The position numbers were made by a program, and so were the translations under genes. The notes below the pieces were generated by a model. The model was not told the origin of the DNA and ran no database searches. It worked only from the letters and a program-made list of their open reading frames with translations. This document shows positions 15,853 to 24,607 of a DNA stretch of 64,000 bases, piece by piece. Origin of the DNA: OMPR01 sp965183835 (GTDB lineage: Bacteria; Pseudomonadota; Alphaproteobacteria; Rhodobacterales; Rhodobacteraceae); contig CBCYME010000018.1 of the NCBI GenBank assembly GCA_965183835.1, positions 1-64,000 on the forward strand, read 5' to 3'. The first letter of the stretch is position 1, and every line of letters starts with the position of its first letter.

Positions 15853-17460
15853 ATGCTAGATACCGCCACAAATCGCCCCGTATTGCCGCCCGAGATCGCG
15901 CGCCGTCGCACCTTTGCCATCATCTCGCACCCGGATGCCGGCAAGACGACCCTGACTGAAAAGTTCCTCCTCTATGGTGGCGCCATTCAGATGGCCGGAC
16001 AGGTCCGCGCCAAGGGCGAATCCCGGCGCACCCGTTCGGACTTTATGCAGATGGAAAAAGACCGGGGTATCTCGGTCTCTGCATCTGCAATGTCGTTTGA
16101 TTACAATGACTTTCGGTTCAACCTTGTGGACACTCCGGGTCACTCTGATTTCTCGGAAGACACCTATCGCACGCTGACGGCAGTCGACGCTGCGGTCATG
16201 GTGATTGACGGCGCCAAAGGCGTTGAAAGCCAGACGCAGAAACTGTTCGAAGTCTGCCGGATGCGCGATCTGCCAATCCTGACCTTCTGTAACAAGATGG
16301 ACCGCGAAAGCCGTGACATTTTTGAAATCATTGATGAAATTCAGGAAAACCTGGCCATCGACGTAACCCCGGCAAGCTGGCCCATCGGGGTCGGCCGTGA
16401 TTTCATCGGCTGCTATGATATTCTGCGCGATCGTCTTGAACTGATGGACCGTGCCGACCGCAACAAGATTGCGGAAAGCATTGAAATCAAAGGGCTTGAT
16501 GATCCAAATCTTGCCAAGCACGTGCCCGAACACCTGCTCGAACAACTGTTGGAAGAGCTGGAAATGGCGCGCGAACTGCTGCCACCGCTGGATCATCAGG
16601 CGCTGTTGGATGGCACGCTGACCCCGATCTGGTTTGGTTCTGCGATCAACTCGTTCGGCGTCAAGGAACTGATGGACGGCATCGCCAAATACGGCCCCGA
16701 ACCGCAGATCCAGACCGCGCAACCACGCAAGATTTCTCCAGAAGAAACAAAGGTTTCCGGCTTTGTCTTCAAAGTTCAGGCGAACATGGACCCCAAGCAC
16801 CGCGACCGCGTGGCCTTTGTCCGCATGGCCTCGGGTCACTTCAAACGCGGCATGAAACTGACCCATGTCCGCACCAAAAAACCGATGGCGATTTCCAACC
16901 CGGTTCTATTCCTCGCCTCTGATCGCGAACTCGCGGACGAGGCATGGGCCGGCGACATCATCGGCATTCCCAACCACGGTCAGCTCAGAATCGGGGACAC
17001 GTTAACCGAAGGTGAAGCTTTGCGTGTTAGTGGTATTCCCAGCTTTGCGCCGGAACTGTTGCAAGGCGTCCGTGCTGGCGATCCGATGAAATCCAAACAT
17101 CTGGAAAAAGCCCTGATGCAATTCGCCGAAGAAGGCGCGGCCAAAGTGTTCAAGCCCTCCATCGGGTCGGGCTTTATCGTTGGCGTTGTCGGGCAGCTTC
17201 AGTTTGAGGTGCTCGCCAGCCGGATCGAAATGGAATACGGCCTGCCGGTGCGGTTTGAACAATCGCAATTCACATCGGCGCGCTGGGTGGCAGGCGACAA
17301 GACGGCGTTGGATAAATTCATCAACGTCAACAAACAGCACATCGCCCACGACCATGATGGCGACGTGGTGTATCTGACGCGCCTGCAATGGGATATTGAT
17401 CGGGTCGAACGGGATTACCCCGACCTGAAACTGACCGCGACCAAAGAGATGATGACGTGA
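15853..17460 (+). CDS. prfC: Peptide chain release factor 3
   Basis: A 535-residue translational GTPase that recycles RF1/RF2 from the ribosome. The G domain is complete: P-loop ISHPDAGKTTLTEKFLLYGG, switch I MQMEKDRGISVSASAMSF, G3 NLVDTPGHSDFSEDTYRTL, and G4 TFCNKMDRESRD. Domain II/III blocks such as FVRMASGHFKRGMKLTHVRT and VGQLQFEVLASRIEMEYG are characteristic of RF3. The start at 15853 (MLDTATNRPVL) is preferred over an upstream in-frame Met at 15769, which would put the repeat hairpin inside the coding region. The next gene begins 27 bases after its stop. Confidence 0.95.
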   Translation: MLDTATNRPVLPPEIARRRTFAIISHPDAGKTTLTEKFLLYGGAIQMAGQVRAKGESRRTRSDFMQMEKDRGISVSASAMSFDYNDFRFNLVDTPGHSDFSEDTYRTLTAVDAAVMVIDGAKGVESQTQKLFEVCRMRDLPILTFCNKMDRESRDIFEIIDEIQENLAIDVTPASWPIGVGRDFIGCYDILRDRLELMDRADRNKIAESIEIKGLDDPNLAKHVPEHLLEQLLEELEMARELLPPLDHQALLDGTLTPIWFGSAINSFGVKELMDGIAKYGPEPQIQTAQPRKISPEETKVSGFVFKVQANMDPKHRDRVAFVRMASGHFKRGMKLTHVRTKKPMAISNPVLFLASDRELADEAWAGDIIGIPNHGQLRIGDTLTEGEALRVSGIPSFAPELLQGVRAGDPMKSKHLEKALMQFAEEGAAKVFKPSIGSGFIVGVVGQLQFEVLASRIEMEYGLPVRFEQSQFTSARWVAGDKTALDKFINVNKQHIAHDHDGDVVYLTRLQWDIDRVERDYPDLKLTATKEMMT

Positions 17461-17487
17461 CCCTACAGTTGTCCTAGGCTGCCGGAT

Positions 17488-18219
17488 ATGGAGATCAAAG
17501 ACACGGTTTACCCCGGCAGTTATTACAGCTTGATGCGGTTTCTGGACCGTAAGGAAGCCCCTTACACCCACCCCGAAACCGTTCTCCCGGCGGCTGATCT
17601 GGATTTGGCCGCCCTCAGGGATCAAATCGTGCGTTTTGATCCCGACCACATCCCCCCCGAGGATCTGCGCGATGCGCGTCGCAAGCTGCACGCGCTGGAA
17701 CAGGAATTCGACGGCTGCAGCGCCTTACACCTATTGCATGCGCTGGTCATCTCTCTGCTGCGCCGCTCTCCGGCCCCGACACAAGCGCGGGATTTGTTCT
17801 TTCGTCTCTGGACCGAACAGGGGCAGCATCTGGGGCAGACCCTATCGGTACGTTGGCTGATCTCAGCCGCCACCACCTTTGGCGACCACGGGCAGACCCC
17901 CGAGCAGATCAAAGGCGGCGCGGGGCTGGCGATGCTCTTTGATCTGATCAAGCTTCACGACAGTGAACGCCGGGTCTCTGGTCGTGCGAATGATCACGCC
18001 TATTCACGTGTCAGCGGTCGCCAGATCCCCCCTCTCGCCTTTGGAATGACTGGATATTCTCTCACCAATGGCGATCTGGATAAGATCATGCTGGCCCGCC
18101 TATGGCGCTTGGCCGAAGACGATCCGATCCTGCGCCCGCTTGGGGTCCGCATGCTCGGCATGGTGATGACAGACAAACGCACTATCTTTGCCCGCATGCG
18201 CCGATACAAAGGAAAATAG
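17488..18219 (+). CDS. Conserved hypothetical protein
   Basis: A 243-residue soluble protein without signal peptide or membrane segment. I do not recognise a named domain. It is rich in alpha-helical stretches (DARRKLHALEQEFDGCSALH, LHALVISLLRR), has a small Ser/Thr-poor C-terminal half, and ends in a basic tail (RMRRYKGK). It follows prfC by 27 bases and precedes the glycosyltransferase by three, so the three genes may be co-transcribed. Codon usage resembles its neighbours, which supports a real gene. The function is unknown. Confidence 0.7.
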   Translation: MEIKDTVYPGSYYSLMRFLDRKEAPYTHPETVLPAADLDLAALRDQIVRFDPDHIPPEDLRDARRKLHALEQEFDGCSALHLLHALVISLLRRSPAPTQARDLFFRLWTEQGQHLGQTLSVRWLISAATTFGDHGQTPEQIKGGAGLAMLFDLIKLHDSERRVSGRANDHAYSRVSGRQIPPLAFGMTGYSLTNGDLDKIMLARLWRLAEDDPILRPLGVRMLGMVMTDKRTIFARMRRYKGK

Positions 18220-18222
18220 CCC

Positions 18223-19158
18223 ATGGCGCATGCGACAGATACCTGGGGCCTCGTCGCCACGATCAAGGCCCCAACGGCCGAGGTTCTGCGCTTTGTCGCC
18301 TATCACCTCGACCTTGGTGCCCATCGCATTCACATCTATCTGGATGCCCCCGATGCCGCCACCTATGCGCCGCTCAAGGCCCATCCAAAGGTGCGCGTCA
18401 CCCAATGCGACGACCGCTATTGGAAAAACCGCAAACGCCCAGAAAAACATCAGGTTCGTCAAACCATTAACGCCACTCGCACGTATCGGCGTCAGGCTGA
18501 AACCGATTGGCTGGCGCATATCGACGTCGATGAATTCCTCTGGCCACAAACCACGGTTGCGGACGCCCTGTCAGCCCTCCCCCCCCATATCAACTGCGCC
18601 CGGATGCGCCCGCGCGAGGCGTTGCCCGGTGACACCCAGCTGTTCAAAGACTGCGTTCCCTCTGGCCCAGACCGGGACAAGATCACCCAACAGATCTACC
18701 CCACCTTCGGCGCCTATGTAAAAGGTGGCTTCATGAGCCACGTCGCAGGCAAACTGTTTGTCCGCACCGGCCTGCCCGACATCGAATTCCGCATTCACAA
18801 CGCCTTTCAGAACGGTCAGACAAACCCCGGTCACCAAACGTTGGACACCATGGCCCTGTGCCACGCCCACGCTCAAACCTGGGACGACTGGATCGCCGCC
18901 TATCGCTTTCGACTGGCTCAGGGGTCATACCGCTCAGAACTCGCCCCCAACAAATCCCGCGCCGAGGGTGGCCTGACCATGTACGAATTGCTCAGCGTGA
19001 TCGAAGACGAAAGCGGCGAATCCGGCCTAAAACACTTTTACGACGAATTGAACGCCGTCGACCCCAAGGTACGCCAAACCCTGCAGAATCAGGGTATGCT
19101 GCACGCCTGCCCTCTGCATCTAAATACGGCTTTGCGGAAACACTTTCCCGATTTTTAA
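18223..19158 (+). CDS. Family 2-like glycosyltransferase
   Basis: A 311-residue protein of the Glyco_tranf_2_4 type. The N-terminus has TIKAPTAEVLRFVAYHLDLG and HRIHIYLDAPDA, a nucleotide-sugar-binding Rossmann-like start, and WLAHIDVDEFLWP contains the DxD-like metal-binding motif (DVDEF). Later blocks KGGFMSHVAGKLFVRTGLPD and THAQTWDDWIAAYR-like residues fit the family. Proteins of this kind often modify surface polysaccharide. The start codon is three bases after the stop of the preceding hypothetical gene. The sugar donor and acceptor cannot be inferred. Confidence 0.75.
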   Translation: MAHATDTWGLVATIKAPTAEVLRFVAYHLDLGAHRIHIYLDAPDAATYAPLKAHPKVRVTQCDDRYWKNRKRPEKHQVRQTINATRTYRRQAETDWLAHIDVDEFLWPQTTVADALSALPPHINCARMRPREALPGDTQLFKDCVPSGPDRDKITQQIYPTFGAYVKGGFMSHVAGKLFVRTGLPDIEFRIHNAFQNGQTNPGHQTLDTMALCHAHAQTWDDWIAAYRFRLAQGSYRSELAPNKSRAEGGLTMYELLSVIEDESGESGLKHFYDELNAVDPKVRQTLQNQGMLHACPLHLNTALRKHFPDF

Positions 19159-19343
19159 TAAATTGGGGTCAAAACCCCTACAGTTTACCCCTTTTCCTTG
19201 TCGATTTTCAGCAGATTTGACCTTGGGCAGGGATTTTGCTATGCCCCCGACCAAGCCATCATGCGCATTTAGCGCAGGATCATACGGATCCGGCTTAGAC
19301 CAGATGTGCGGGCCAAGTCAGTGTCCGTAAGCCACGGAAACAC

Positions 19344-20750
19344 ATGACAAAATTTAGTGATCTGAACCTGAACGCCAAGGTACTCAAAGCGATTGACGAG
19401 GCCGGATACGAATCTCCGACCCCGATTCAAGCCGGTGCCATCCCCCCCGCTCTTGAGGGTCGCGATGTTTTGGGTATCGCCCAAACCGGGACAGGCAAAA
19501 CCGCCAGCTTCACGCTGCCTATGATCACCATGCTTGCGCGTGGCCGGGCTCGTGCGCGTATGCCCCGCTCGCTGGTTCTGTGCCCGACACGTGAATTGGC
19601 GGCTCAGGTGGCTGAAAACTTTGACACCTATTCCAAGCACCTGAAACTGACCAAAGCCCTGCTGATTGGCGGCGTTTCGTTCAAGGAACAGGATGCTCTG
19701 ATTGACCGCGGCGTCGATGTTCTTATCGCCACCCCCGGTCGTCTGCTGGACCATTTCGAACGCGGCAAGCTGTTGCTGACCGGCGTGCAGATCATGGTTG
19801 TCGACGAAGCAGATCGGATGCTCGACATGGGGTTCATTCCCGATATCGAACGCATCTTTTCGCTAACGCCATTCACCCGTCAAACCCTGTTCTTTTCGGC
19901 CACCATGGCGCCGGAAATCGAACGGATCACCAACACCTTCCTTTCGGCCCCCGAACGGGTCGAGGTCGCGCGTCAAGCCACGACCTCTGAGAATATTGAA
20001 CAAGGCGTTGTCATGTTCAAAGGTTCACGCCGGGATCGCGAAGCCAGCGAAAAACGCAAGTTACTGCGTAAAATTATCGACGGTGAAGGTGAAAAATGCA
20101 CCAACGCGATTATCTTCTGCAACCGCAAGATGGATGTGGATATCGTCGCCAAGTCGTTGAAAAAATACGGCTATAATGCCTCGCCCATCCACGGCGATCT
20201 CGACCAGAGCCAGCGCATGAAAACGCTGGATGAATTCCGCGAAGGGTCACTGCGCTTTCTCGTGGCGTCAGACGTCGCCGCACGCGGCTTGGATGTGCCC
20301 AGCGTCAGCCACGTGTTCAACTTTGACGTGCCCAGCCATGCCGAGGACTACGTCCACCGCATTGGCCGAACTGGCCGCGCCGGTCGCGACGGTAAGGCCG
20401 TGATGATCTGCGTGCCACGTGACGAAAAGAACTTTGATGCAATCGAAGCTTTGGTTCAGAAAGAGATCCCCCGGATCGAGAACCCACTCAAAGTTGAAAA
20501 ACCTGAACTTCCGAAAGAGGCGGACGCCCCGAAAGAGAGACAGGCCGAGAGAAAGCCGCGCAACCGCAAACCCGTTGAGAAGCCGGCTGAAAAGCCAGTC
20601 GAACAACAGGCCGCGCCTGCTGCGCCCAAGCCAAACCCCAAAGCCAACCCAAAACCACGCGGGCGGGATCGCGGTGGCCGGGTTGTAGGCATGGGCGATC
20701 ACCTGCCCAGCTTTATCGCGCTCAGCTTTGACGAGCGTCGCGCCAGCTAA
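19344..20750 (+). CDS. DEAD-box ATP-dependent RNA helicase (RhlE type)
   Basis: A 468-residue helicase with all core motifs in order: Q motif (FSDLNLNAKVLKAIDEAGYE), motif I AQTGTGKTASFTLPM, Ia PTRELAAQV, II VDEADRMLDMGF, III FFSATMAPE, V SDVAARGLDVP and VI HRIGRTGRAGRDG. After about residue 380 there is a basic, proline-rich tail of KP and EKP repeats ending near SFDERRAS, typical of RNA-binding extensions in alphaproteobacterial RhlE-like helicases. Such enzymes act in ribosome assembly or RNA decay in the cytoplasm. It stands alone and ends at a strong terminator. Confidence 0.92.
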   Translation: MTKFSDLNLNAKVLKAIDEAGYESPTPIQAGAIPPALEGRDVLGIAQTGTGKTASFTLPMITMLARGRARARMPRSLVLCPTRELAAQVAENFDTYSKHLKLTKALLIGGVSFKEQDALIDRGVDVLIATPGRLLDHFERGKLLLTGVQIMVVDEADRMLDMGFIPDIERIFSLTPFTRQTLFFSATMAPEIERITNTFLSAPERVEVARQATTSENIEQGVVMFKGSRRDREASEKRKLLRKIIDGEGEKCTNAIIFCNRKMDVDIVAKSLKKYGYNASPIHGDLDQSQRMKTLDEFREGSLRFLVASDVAARGLDVPSVSHVFNFDVPSHAEDYVHRIGRTGRAGRDGKAVMICVPRDEKNFDAIEALVQKEIPRIENPLKVEKPELPKEADAPKERQAERKPRNRKPVEKPAEKPVEQQAAPAAPKPNPKANPKPRGRDRGGRVVGMGDHLPSFIALSFDERRAS

Positions 20751-20772
20751 AGCGCACCACATAAGACCAAAC

Positions 20773-20805
20773 AAAAAGCGGCTTCTTTTAGAGCCGCTTT
20801 TTTTT
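20773..20805 (+). terminator. Terminator between the helicase and EamA genes
   Basis: AAAGCGGCT and AGCCGCTTT form a stem around a short T-rich loop, followed by eight T residues. A-rich sequence on the other side makes it usable by both convergent genes. Confidence 0.85.
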
Positions 20806-20808
20806 GCC

Positions 20809-21711
20809 TTAGATCGCGATAATCAGCGCTAAGATAGACGCCCCCAACAGGGCTATCCCTAAAACTTCCCGACGCGTGATCGTCTCTTTAAAGAACAGGA
20901 TAGAAGCCAGCAAACTCAGGATCAGTTCCACCTGCCCCACGGCTTTGACATAGGCCGCATTCTGCAGGGTAAAGGCCCAGAACCAACAAAACGATCCACT
21001 CATGCTGGTGAGCCCCACAAAGATCCCAGTGCGGCGCGTTTGCCAGACCGCCCGCAGTTCGACCCGGTCCCGCCAAAACAACCATGCGCCCATTGTGATC
21101 ATCTGAAACAGGGTCACCGCAGCGAGTGTCACGGCCGCGCGGAATGCGGGCTCTAACGTCCCCATCTCTAGCGACGCTCCGCGATAACTGACTGCTGAAA
21201 AGGCGAACAAAATTCCCGACCCAATCCCCAACATCGATGCCCGATTGCTCAGGTGTTGCCACCATTTCCCCGCACCGCCGGGTGTTTTGGACAGGATCAA
21301 AACGGCAGCCAGCCCCAACAGAATGGCGATCAATCCACCAAACGAAATGCCCTCGCCCAGCACCAGAAAGCCGACCAAGGCCGTCTGGATGACTTCGGTT
21401 TTCTTAAACGTGATGCCAACAGCAAAATTGCGCTGTTTGAACAACGCCACGACACAGACGGTTGCTAGAATTTGCGCAGTGCCCCCAACGGCAACAAATC
21501 CCCAGAACGTTGCTGATAACGCAGGCAGGCTGCGCCCCGTGGCCGCCAGATATAGCGCCAGCAACAGCGCTACCAACGGCGCGGAATAGGCAAAGCGCGC
21601 AAAGGTTGCCCCCGCAGCACTCAACTTCACTGTGCTCAGCGATTTTTGCAACATGAACCGCACGGTTTGAAACGTGGCGGCGGCGACTGACACAAGGATC
21701 CAAATAGGCAT
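20809..21711 (-). CDS. EamA/DMT-superfamily transporter
   Basis: A 300-residue protein with ten hydrophobic segments in two five-helix halves, as in drug/metabolite transporters. Recognisable parts are the first half ending near LVGFLVLGEGISFGGLIAI and the C-terminal repeat with AYVKAVGQVELILSLLASI and FFKETITRREVLGIALLGAS, where the KE pair is typical of EamA exporters. The substrate is unknown. It is convergent with the helicase gene and shares its terminator. The stop lies close to the hairpin at 20773-20805. Confidence 0.85.
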   Translation of the reverse strand: MPIWILVSVAAATFQTVRFMLQKSLSTVKLSAAGATFARFAYSAPLVALLLALYLAATGRSLPALSATFWGFVAVGGTAQILATVCVVALFKQRNFAVGITFKKTEVIQTALVGFLVLGEGISFGGLIAILLGLAAVLILSKTPGGAGKWWQHLSNRASMLGIGSGILFAFSAVSYRGASLEMGTLEPAFRAAVTLAAVTLFQMITMGAWLFWRDRVELRAVWQTRRTGIFVGLTSMSGSFCWFWAFTLQNAAYVKAVGQVELILSLLASILFFKETITRREVLGIALLGASILALIIAI

Positions 21712-21731
21712 GATCCTCGTATGACCTCAAT

Positions 21732-22634
21732 TCAGGAACGAGGCCAGAGCGGATGTGGGATGGGATCCTTAGCTTTCAGAAAATACTGCCGAAAGACATC
21801 GGCATACGACCGATACACGTAGCTCTCATTGCACTCCAGATATCGGGCCTTTCCCGCCCGATACAGCCCGGGCAACTGATACCAAGCGGCCTTGGGGTGC
21901 ATGTGATGAACAACGTGGAAGTTATTATTGAGAAACAAAAATGCCAACGGTCCCCGGTCTTCGATGATCACCGTGCGGCATCGCGACTTTTCATGTGCGC
22001 GATGCTCTAGAAAGGTTCTGATTTTAAGCACAGCCAACCCCAGGTAGGCCGACAGGCAGAACGCCCAGATCGGCATCGCAGATTGCGCCACGACCCATAT
22101 AACAACGGCAACTCCGGGCAGGTGCAATGCCCAGGCCAGCAACACATCACGATCCCCACGCAGGGCGGCCAAACCCTCGTCGCAAGTGAATATCACCTGT
22201 CCGATCAAGGGTCCCAAAACCATTCGACCCAAAAGCGTATTGTTGGCGCGGTACAACCGCCGTTTCCATCGCGGCATGCTGGCCCAAACGACGGGATCCT
22301 GAAAATTGGTCTCAGGATCATCATAAGGGTCGGTCAAATTGGAATCGAGATGATGTGCCAAATGCAAATCACGAAATCGGTTGTAAGGAATGCACAGGGT
22401 CAACGGCAGTGCCATCAGCGCCTCGTTGATCCATTTGGTTTGAAACGGATGCCCATGCAACGCCTCATGCGTCAGGGACGAATGCAATGCAGCCACAACG
22501 CCGCCCGCAAGAACGGCCAATACCAGAGAAACCTGTGCCAGCCCAAACACAACACCCAACCATGCGCTGTAGCAGATCAAGACCAATCCAAATGTGCCCC
22601 ACTCAGGGCTGCGCACGGTGTCCTGCTCAGACAT
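21732..22634 (-). CDS. Fatty acid desaturase
   Basis: About 300 residues from the Met at 22634 (MSEQDTVRSP); an upstream in-frame Met lies inside the overlapping DUF2061 gene. The three histidine clusters of membrane di-iron desaturases are present: HEALHGHPF, HLAHHLDSN, and NNFHVVHHMHP. At least four hydrophobic segments separate them. The enzyme should introduce a double bond into a lipid acyl chain, using O2 and electrons from a ferredoxin or cytochrome. It overlaps the DUF2061 gene by eight bases, so the two are translationally coupled. The acyl position and substrate are not predictable. Confidence 0.85.
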   Translation of the reverse strand: MSEQDTVRSPEWGTFGLVLICYSAWLGVVFGLAQVSLVLAVLAGGVVAALHSSLTHEALHGHPFQTKWINEALMALPLTLCIPYNRFRDLHLAHHLDSNLTDPYDDPETNFQDPVVWASMPRWKRRLYRANNTLLGRMVLGPLIGQVIFTCDEGLAALRGDRDVLLAWALHLPGVAVVIWVVAQSAMPIWAFCLSAYLGLAVLKIRTFLEHRAHEKSRCRTVIIEDRGPLAFLFLNNNFHVVHHMHPKAAWYQLPGLYRAGKARYLECNESYVYRSYADVFRQYFLKAKDPIPHPLWPRS

Positions 22635-22830
22635 TCCGGCCCCAGTGGATACCGGCCCAAATCCGTTCGTAAAGCACATAGAGGGTCAATCCGATTGCCG
22701 TATTGACCAACGCAAGGGTTCCCCCAATAGCAGCTGATCCAGTTGCGATCACCCCGACCAATGTCATCGATGCCAACCCCAACAGGTTCCAGATCACCGC
22801 CTTCACCAGCGATCTCCGTCGCGTTTCCAT
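22627..22830 (-). CDS. DUF2061-family small membrane protein
   Basis: A 67-residue protein matching DUF2061: RRSLVKAVIWNLLGLASMT, then VGVIATGSAAIGGTLALVN and LTLYVLYERIWAGIHWGRN. Two transmembrane helices are predicted. Its function is unknown; members often sit next to lipid or sulfur metabolism genes. The end of the gene overlaps the desaturase start. A shared promoter would lie in 22831-22936, between this gene and the divergent XRE regulator. Confidence 0.8.
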   Translation of the reverse strand: METRRRSLVKAVIWNLLGLASMTLVGVIATGSAAIGGTLALVNTAIGLTLYVLYERIWAGIHWGRNV

Positions 22831-22936
22831 GTTGCCTCCTGCCTCTAGTCCTCACAACTTTGTTATGCGCTTGGGGGGCCTGTGAACATTCTGAATATGA
22901 TTAACAAAACTCAGCAACCGTGATAAATATCACCAT

Positions 22937-23806
22937 ATGACACTAAAAATCGACAAACGACTCCGCGCCGCTCAATTTCGAACGCGACTGGCCCGCGCCA
23001 TGCAAGACAGCGCCACCAGTCAGAGCGCCCTCGCCCGTCAGGTCGGCGTGGATCGCTCGACCATTTCCCAGTTGCTGACCGATGATGGCGCACGCCTGCC
23101 CAATGCCCATGTGGTCGGCGCCTGCGCCGGTGCTCTTGGGGTGTCGGCGGATTGGCTGCTCAGCCTGTCAGACCGCCCAGAAAGCGCAGCCGAGCTGCTG
23201 GCCGGGTCCCTGTCCGTCACCGAAGCCCCCCGTGCCTTGGTGGATGAACGGATCTTTGATTGGCACCAAGAGGCCGCCGGATACAAAATCCGCTACGTGC
23301 CTGCGACCTTGCCTGACATGCTGAAAACACGAGCGTTGCTGGAATGGGAATACGCGCCACATCTGGGCCGCACAGCGGATCAGGCCATTGGCGCGTCCGA
23401 GGATCGCCTGACATGGATGCGCAGCGCCCAGTCCGACTATGAAATCGCTATGCCGCTCTTTGAAATCCACAGTTTCGTCCATGGCACCGGATATTATCAG
23501 GGCTTGCCGCTCGACATCCGGTTGGAACAGATCGACCGCCTGCTCGCACTTAGCGAACAACTCTACCCCCGGCTCAGGATCTATCTGTTTGATGCCAAAC
23601 GGCTCTACGCGTCACCGATCACCGTGTTTGGGCCCTTGCTCTGCGTGTTCTATGCCGGTGGCCACTATATGGCGTTTCGGGATCGCGACAGGATAGAAAC
23701 CTTTACGCGCCACTTTGATACATTGGTGCGTGAAGCTGATCTGACAGCGCGCAACTTCCCTACGCACCTGCGCCATATGCGTGCAAGCATTGCGCCAGAC
23801 ACATAA
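22937..23806 (+). CDS. XRE-family transcriptional regulator
   Basis: A 289-residue protein with an N-terminal helix-turn-helix at about residues 15-75 (ALARQVGVDRSTISQLLTDD, then VVGACAGALGVSADWLLSL). The remaining 200 residues form a ligand- or effector-like domain of no recognised family, with YEIAMPLFEIHSFVHGTGYY and FDAKRLYASPITVFGPL. It is divergent from the DUF2061-desaturase pair, so it may control that promoter as well as its own. It ends at a strong hairpin shared with the SDR gene on the other strand. Confidence 0.8.
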   Translation: MTLKIDKRLRAAQFRTRLARAMQDSATSQSALARQVGVDRSTISQLLTDDGARLPNAHVVGACAGALGVSADWLLSLSDRPESAAELLAGSLSVTEAPRALVDERIFDWHQEAAGYKIRYVPATLPDMLKTRALLEWEYAPHLGRTADQAIGASEDRLTWMRSAQSDYEIAMPLFEIHSFVHGTGYYQGLPLDIRLEQIDRLLALSEQLYPRLRIYLFDAKRLYASPITVFGPLLCVFYAGGHYMAFRDRDRIETFTRHFDTLVREADLTARNFPTHLRHMRASIAPDT

Positions 23807-23807
23807 A

Positions 23808-23835
23808 ACACGCCCCCAGCTAATCGGGGGCGTGT
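23808..23835. terminator. Bidirectional terminator between XRE and SDR genes
   Basis: A perfect 10-bp stem, ACACGCCCCC (23808-23817) and GGGGGCGTGT (23826-23835), with an eight-base loop, placed between convergent genes. AAAA precedes it and TTCC follows. Confidence 0.8.
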
Positions 23836-23845
23836 TCCAATACCT

Positions 23846-24607
23846 TCAGACCTTGGGATCAGGATTCACCGTATGACCATCCACGGCAATCACCTGCCCA
23901 GACACCAGCCGCGCCCCGTCTGAGGCCAGAAACACCGCCATCGCCGCGATATCACGCCCCTCGACAAAGCTGCCCATCGACGTCCCCGAGGCATAGCCCG
24001 CATAGACCTGATCGCGGGTCATGCCCTTGGCGGCGGCTTCGCGCTCCATCACGCCTTCGATCCGGGGCCCTTCGACAGAACCGGGACAAATGACGTTGGA
24101 CCGGATGCCATGCGGCCCCAGTTCCATCGCCAGCGTTTTGCCCAATCCAACCATACCCCACTTAGCGGCCGCATAAGGTGCGCGATTAGGATAGCCGTAT
24201 TGGCCCGCTGTGGACGAGGTGATCAGGATCGCACCCGATTTTTGCGCCTTCATCATCGGGGCTGCGTATTTGGAACACAAAAATGCGCCTTCCAGATTGA
24301 CCGACAAACACGCGCGCCAATCGTCAAGCGAGACATCCTCGACCAAGGCCGTTGGCCCGGCAATCCCGGCATTGGCGCAGAGCACATCCAGCCCGCCCCA
24401 CGCGGCAGCGATCTCGGCAAACAGGGACGCAACCGACCCTTCATCCGCAACATTCACCCGGCTGCGCTGCCACGTCTCAGGACAGGCCGCCAGCGCCGCA
24501 TCGTCCACATCCGCGACCCAAACCTGCGCCCCGGCTTCAGCAAAGGCCTCGGCCATGGCGCGCCCAACTCCGGACGCGCCTGCCGTGATCAAAACCCGCT
24601 GGCTCAT
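23846..24607 (-). CDS. SDR oxidoreductase in the carnitine cluster
   Basis: A 253-residue classical SDR: cofactor loop LITAGASGVGRAMAEAFAE, NAG motif (LCANAGIAGPTAL), catalytic Ser in ILITSSTAGQYGYPNR and the YxxxK pair in PYAAAKWGMVGLGKTLAMEL, with a C-terminal GQVIAVDGHT. Its start overlaps the stop of the carnitine dehydrogenase gene by ATGA, so it is translated with it. A role with a carnitine-derived hydroxy acid, for example 3-hydroxybutyrate/acetoacetate interconversion, is suggested by the operon but not shown. It could equally be a general sugar or alcohol dehydrogenase. Confidence 0.8.
   Translation of the reverse strand: MSQRVLITAGASGVGRAMAEAFAEAGAQVWVADVDDAALAACPETWQRSRVNVADEGSVASLFAEIAAAWGGLDVLCANAGIAGPTALVEDVSLDDWRACLSVNLEGAFLCSKYAAPMMKAQKSGAILITSSTAGQYGYPNRAPYAAAKWGMVGLGKTLAMELGPHGIRSNVICPGSVEGPRIEGVMEREAAAKGMTRDQVYAGYASGTSMGSFVEGRDIAAMAVFLASDGARLVSGQVIAVDGHTVNPDPKV

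Noticed and set aside
15856..16866. Long minus-strand frame inside prfC
   Set aside because: Antisense shadow of a well-conserved GTPase gene.
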